From the NCBI GenBank assembly GCA_002730485.1, contig PCAH01000053.1:1-15214 (forward strand): DNA of 15,214 nt, given 5' to 3'. Numbering within the stretch: position 1 is the first letter of the stretch; every line of letters begins with the position of its first letter. Below the pieces are notes generated by a model. The model was not told where the DNA came from and did no database searches. It worked only from the letters and a program-made list of their open reading frames with translations. Made by a program: the position numbers and the translations under genes. This document shows positions 12,328-15,214 of the stretch, in pieces. Source of the stretch: Dehalococcoidia bacterium (lineage in GTDB: Bacteria > Chloroflexota > Dehalococcoidia > UBA3495).

Positions 12328-13658
12328 ACTTGCACCTCTTCGTTCCAATCCAACATGATTATCTGTACCACTTCGCCTGCATCCTTCCCCGACCGGTCCT
12401 CGGGGCACACCGCCAGGCCATTGGCCTTGGACATGGATGTCAGTATATTTGAGCCCTGTGGGCCGGTGGGAGTGGCTTGGTACTTGCCGTCTTTCAGCTC
12501 CACTTCCACCCTGGCGTACACGCGGCGGCCGTCTTCATTCCTGATGGAGGAGGTCAACACCCCCTCTACCATGGGACGGGGAATCCTGCTCTTGCCCAAC
12601 ATGGTGCGAATGGCCGGCCTGGCGAACATCTCAAAGGCCACCATGGCGCTTACCGGGTTGCCGGGTAGTCCCAACAACGGGATATTCTTGCCACTGGGGC
12701 CGTTCAGGTGTCCAAACGCCAACGGTTTTGCCGGACGCATACGAACCGACCAGAAATTCATCTCGCCGCGTTCGTTTAGTACATCTTTAACGATATCATA
12801 GTCGCCCTTGGAAACCCCCGCCGAAGTGATTACCAGATCGGACCCGGAAGCGGCCTCCAACTTGGCGTTCAGATCGGCCAGATTATCTCTGGCGATGCCC
12901 AATATCCTTGGAACACCTCCGCTGGCCACAACCGAGGCGGCAACGCTGAAGCTATTTGAGTCGTATATCTTGCCGCCGGATAAAGGAGTTCCGGTGGTTT
13001 CCAGTTCGTCGCCGGTGGCCAAAACCGACACTACCGGGCGTCTGATGACCTTTACTGTATCCATGCCCAGAGAGGAGATGACACCGACCTCAGCAGCCCG
13101 GACAACCGTCCTTTTTTCCAAGACCAGCATCCCGACACTGACGTCCTCTCCCGCGGGTCGGACGTTGCAGCCAAAGGGCATGTCAGCGAATATGGCCACC
13201 TGATCCAGGGGTTTGCCCTCCCGTTTCCGCTCAACCTCATCAGTCTCTTCAAACGGGATGACCGTGTCTGCGCCATCGGGAACCGGAGCTCCCGTCATGA
13301 TCCTGATGGCTGTACCGGGAACAACGGTCTTATCTGGCATCTGACCAGCGGCCACGATGCCAATGACTGACAGATTACTTGGCTTCTCCTGGGACGCACC
13401 GGAGATATCACTTTGGATCACCGCGTAGCCGTCCATTCCCGAGTTTGCCAGCGGCGGCAGCGCCAAAGGAGCGTGAATATCCTCCGCCAGCACCTGGCCC
13501 ATGCAATCCAACAGGGGCTTTTCCTCAGCCTCAAGGGCTTGGAAGCTGGCGATCACCCGCTCAAAAGCCTGCTCGACACTGAGCATGTCCTCAGAGGCGG
13601 CGGCATGGCCGTGGGAGTGGGGAGCCTCGTGGTGGTGACCGTGATTGTGACTAGTCAT
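12324..13658 (-). CDS. moeA: Molybdopterin molybdotransferase MoeA with histidine-rich N-terminal leader
   Basis: MoeA inserts molybdate into adenylylated molybdopterin in molybdenum-cofactor synthesis. Motifs of the 444-residue protein: LANSGMDGYAV with D76; RIMTGAPVPDGAD (119-131); VSVLATGDEL; IYDSNS; SAGVSKGDYD (279-288) with D288; MRPAKPLAFG with K311; and LLGLPGNPVSA (328-338). A C-terminal MoeA domain IV follows. Before the normal family start (about residue 25, MLSVEQAFERV) is an unusual leader with eight His in residues 4-18 (HNHGHHH and HSHGH). The ATG at 13658 is used; a TTG at 13679 would add seven residues, and the Shine-Dalgarno is weak for both. It starts 21 bases after the pheT stop. 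A gephyrin/Glp-type paralogue is possible, and no partner Moco genes are in the window. Confidence 0.93.
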   Translation of the reverse strand: MTSHNHGHHHEAPHSHGHAAASEDMLSVEQAFERVIASFQALEAEEKPLLDCMGQVLAEDIHAPLALPPLANSGMDGYAVIQSDISGASQEKPSNLSVIGIVAAGQMPDKTVVPGTAIRIMTGAPVPDGADTVIPFEETDEVERKREGKPLDQVAIFADMPFGCNVRPAGEDVSVGMLVLEKRTVVRAAEVGVISSLGMDTVKVIRRPVVSVLATGDELETTGTPLSGGKIYDSNSFSVAASVVASGGVPRILGIARDNLADLNAKLEAASGSDLVITSAGVSKGDYDIVKDVLNERGEMNFWSVRMRPAKPLAFGHLNGPSGKNIPLLGLPGNPVSAMVAFEMFARPAIRTMLGKSRIPRPMVEGVLTSSIRNEDGRRVYARVEVELKDGKYQATPTGPQGSNILTSMSKANGLAVCPEDRSGKDAGEVVQIIMLDWNEEVQV

Positions 13659-13679
13659 ATGCCTACCGAGGCGGGTCAA

Positions 13680-15214
13680 TTAAGCCCGCAGCGTTACCTT
13701 TAATTCCCGGTCCAAGGTCTTCAAAAGACCGTCCAAGGACTTGTTGACCTCTTCGTTGGTCAATGTCCGGTCCCTAGCTTGAAAGTATACGTGAAAAGCC
13801 AGGGACTTGGAGCCTTCCGCGATGTTATCGCCCGCATAAATGTCGAACAATTCAGAGTGGTGAACTCCGCGGTGGCGGGTAATCACCCGGGTAACCTGTC
13901 CCGCAGACACCTCTGCAGGCATGACCAAAGCCAAATCTCTGGTAGCAGAGGGGTATCTAGGTAATGCCTCAAAATTCCGCTGCGATTCCGGCAGGGCAGC
14001 CAAGATCGGCTCAAGGTATAGCTCAAATGCGGCCACTTGGGGTGACTCCAATCCCAAGCGTTCCATGACCACCGGATGGATCTCACCGACCATGCCCACT
14101 ATGGAGTCGACCGCCTTGATAACAGCGCACCGTCCAGGGTGGAAGGTGGGATCGTCGGCCGGTTCGTAGGTTACGTCTACGCTCAGCCGGTCAAACACCA
14201 ACTCCACAACGCCCTTGGCGTCGTAGAAATCCATATTATTCTCGTCCTCCAGCCAGGAAGGTTCATGCCGAAGCCCGGCCAGCACTCCGGTGACGGTCTC
14301 CCGTTCTTCGGGCAGATCGTCCTCACGAGGACCGAAGACCCGGCCAGCCTCGAACAAGCGGAACGGGCCGATGCTGTGGCTTTGGTTTGCGGCCAAGGTG
14401 CTCAGGACGCTGGCCCGGAGGGTGGTCCGGAGGTATTCCCGGTCAGAACTCATCGGGTTGGCCACTTTCAGCGGCAGCGCATCAGCATTTAGCTGTCCCA
14501 CCTGTTCCAACTGCTGCAGTGTTACCAACGGGTAGTTGATCACTTCTTGGATACCAGCGGAAGCCAGCAGGTCTTTAACCCGATCACGCAGGTTCATCAC
14601 GGGAACCGGTTGCTGGAAGGGAATGGGGCTGGAGAGCATCGTCGTGGGAACGGATTCATAGCCAATGATCCGCACCACTTCCTCAACCAGGTCCTCTTCG
14701 ATGGTCACGTCGTTGCGCCAGTAGGGAACGGTCACTTTGAGAGCGGCTTCACCGTCGATCTCCCAGGTGAATCCCAGAGAAGTCAGGGTCTTCTGCGTCT
14801 GCTTCAGGTCCACATCCATGCCCAGCATCCGCCTGATCTTGGCGCTGGTCAGAGGCACCACCGGAGGTTCTGCCCCTTCTTCAGACACGATATCGACGAT
14901 GCCAGGTGCAACGGTCCCACCGGCAACCTCTTGAATCAAAGCCGTGGCCCGTCGCAAGGCAATGGGCGCCAACTCGGCACGCAGACCCTTCTCAAACCGT
15001 AGGGTCGCCTCGGTGCGCAGTTCCATAGACTGGGCTGTCTCCCGATTGTTGGCTCCGTTAAAGGTCGCCGATTCCAGGAGCACGTTCACGGTGTTATCGC
15101 TGATCTCGCTGTTGGCCCCGCCGATGACCCCGCCCAGGCCGATGGCGTTATTGGCGTCTGCGATGACCAGATGCTCGGTTGTGAGCTTGCGCTCCACATC
15201 GTCCAGGGTGGTCA
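13680..15214 (-). CDS. pheT: Phenylalanine-tRNA ligase beta subunit (N-terminus beyond window end)
   Basis: The visible 510 codons are the C-terminal two thirds of PheT, which with PheS charges tRNA-Phe in an alpha2-beta2 enzyme. The sequence enters within the B3/B4 editing domain (TTLDDVERKL, VIGGANSEIS, LLESATFNG, LRTEATLRFEKGL). It then shows the B5 domain (VPLTSAKIRRMLGMDVD through VPYWRNDVTIEEDLVEEVVR), the catalytic-like core (NYPLVTLQQLEQ, NPMSSDREYLRTTLRAS, FRLFEAGRVF) and the C-terminal FDX-ACB anticodon-binding domain (LPRYPSATRDLALVMPAEVS to the end, KVTLRA). The frame stays open to the window edge, so a GTG at 15197 is internal rather than the start. pheS is expected upstream outside the window. 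moeA follows closely. Confidence 0.97.
   Translation of the reverse strand, partial: TTLDDVERKLTTEHLVIADANNAIGLGGVIGGANSEISDNTVNVLLESATFNGANNRETAQSMELRTEATLRFEKGLRAELAPIALRRATALIQEVAGGTVAPGIVDIVSEEGAEPPVVPLTSAKIRRMLGMDVDLKQTQKTLTSLGFTWEIDGEAALKVTVPYWRNDVTIEEDLVEEVVRIIGYESVPTTMLSSPIPFQQPVPVMNLRDRVKDLLASAGIQEVINYPLVTLQQLEQVGQLNADALPLKVANPMSSDREYLRTTLRASVLSTLAANQSHSIGPFRLFEAGRVFGPREDDLPEERETVTGVLAGLRHEPSWLEDENNMDFYDAKGVVELVFDRLSVDVTYEPADDPTFHPGRCAVIKAVDSIVGMVGEIHPVVMERLGLESPQVAAFELYLEPILAALPESQRNFEALPRYPSATRDLALVMPAEVSAGQVTRVITRHRGVHHSELFDIYAGDNIAEGSKSLAFHVYFQARDRTLTNEEVNKSLDGLLKTLDRELKVTLRA

Noticed and set aside
15195..15197. GTG as the start of pheT
   Set aside because: The frame continues upstream to the window edge with TTLDD, part of the conserved B3/B4 domain, so this GTG is an internal valine codon.
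1..15214. CRISPR array, tRNA/rRNA genes, IS elements or prophage genes
   Set aside because: No regularly spaced repeats, tRNA-like cloverleaf sequence, rRNA motifs, transposase or phage proteins were seen on either strand by eye.

Overview
The window is an ordinary-looking, moderately GC-rich bacterial chromosome segment with 16 protein genes, two of them cut by the window edges. The mix of genes suggests a heterotrophic Chloroflexota bacterium, possibly of the SAR202 / Dehalococcoidia type: PuuE-like deacetylase, double-domain UspA, class V aminotransferase, NIPSNAP, VOC, SMP-30, CMD-family, PAC2-family and M20 genes next to infC-rpmI-rplT and pheT. That assignment is an inference from gene content and protein style, not from a marker-gene search. 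I saw no rRNA, tRNA, CRISPR array, transposase or phage gene.

Layout. (1) Positions 1-1616: an S9-family peptidase (minus, truncated by the window start) is divergent from a PuuE-like polysaccharide deacetylase/allantoinase (plus). (2) Positions 1617-1973: no credible gene, but three inverted repeats. (3) Positions 1974-5467: a minus-strand series made of VOC protein, tandem NIPSNAP protein, class V PLP enzyme (strong terminator behind it) and a two-domain universal stress protein. (4) Positions 5697-7253: a plus-strand pair, SMP-30-type lactonase and a cysteine-free carboxymuconolactone-decarboxylase-family protein, divergent from the VOC gene. The facing promoters and an inverted repeat lie in the shared 229-base gap. 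The two arms could form one small-molecule catabolic cluster. (5) Positions 7360-7953: a lipoprotein (minus), converging on the CMD gene across a bidirectional terminator. (6) Positions 8166-10492: a PAC2-family protein and an M20 metallopeptidase (plus). (7) Positions 10520-11851: promoter, infC, rpmI, rplT and a strong terminator. (8) Positions 11878-15214: the minus-strand run pheT (truncated by the window end), moeA and a small protein of unknown function, which converges on rplT.

The clearest unusual points are the infC start, which has to be a non-canonical AUA because of an in-frame stop just upstream; a histidine-rich N-terminal leader on MoeA; an uncharacterised small protein coupled to moeA by an ATGA overlap; and the divergent VOC-NIPSNAP-PLP / SMP-30-CMD arrangement. 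I do not see a convincing new defence or mobile system here.
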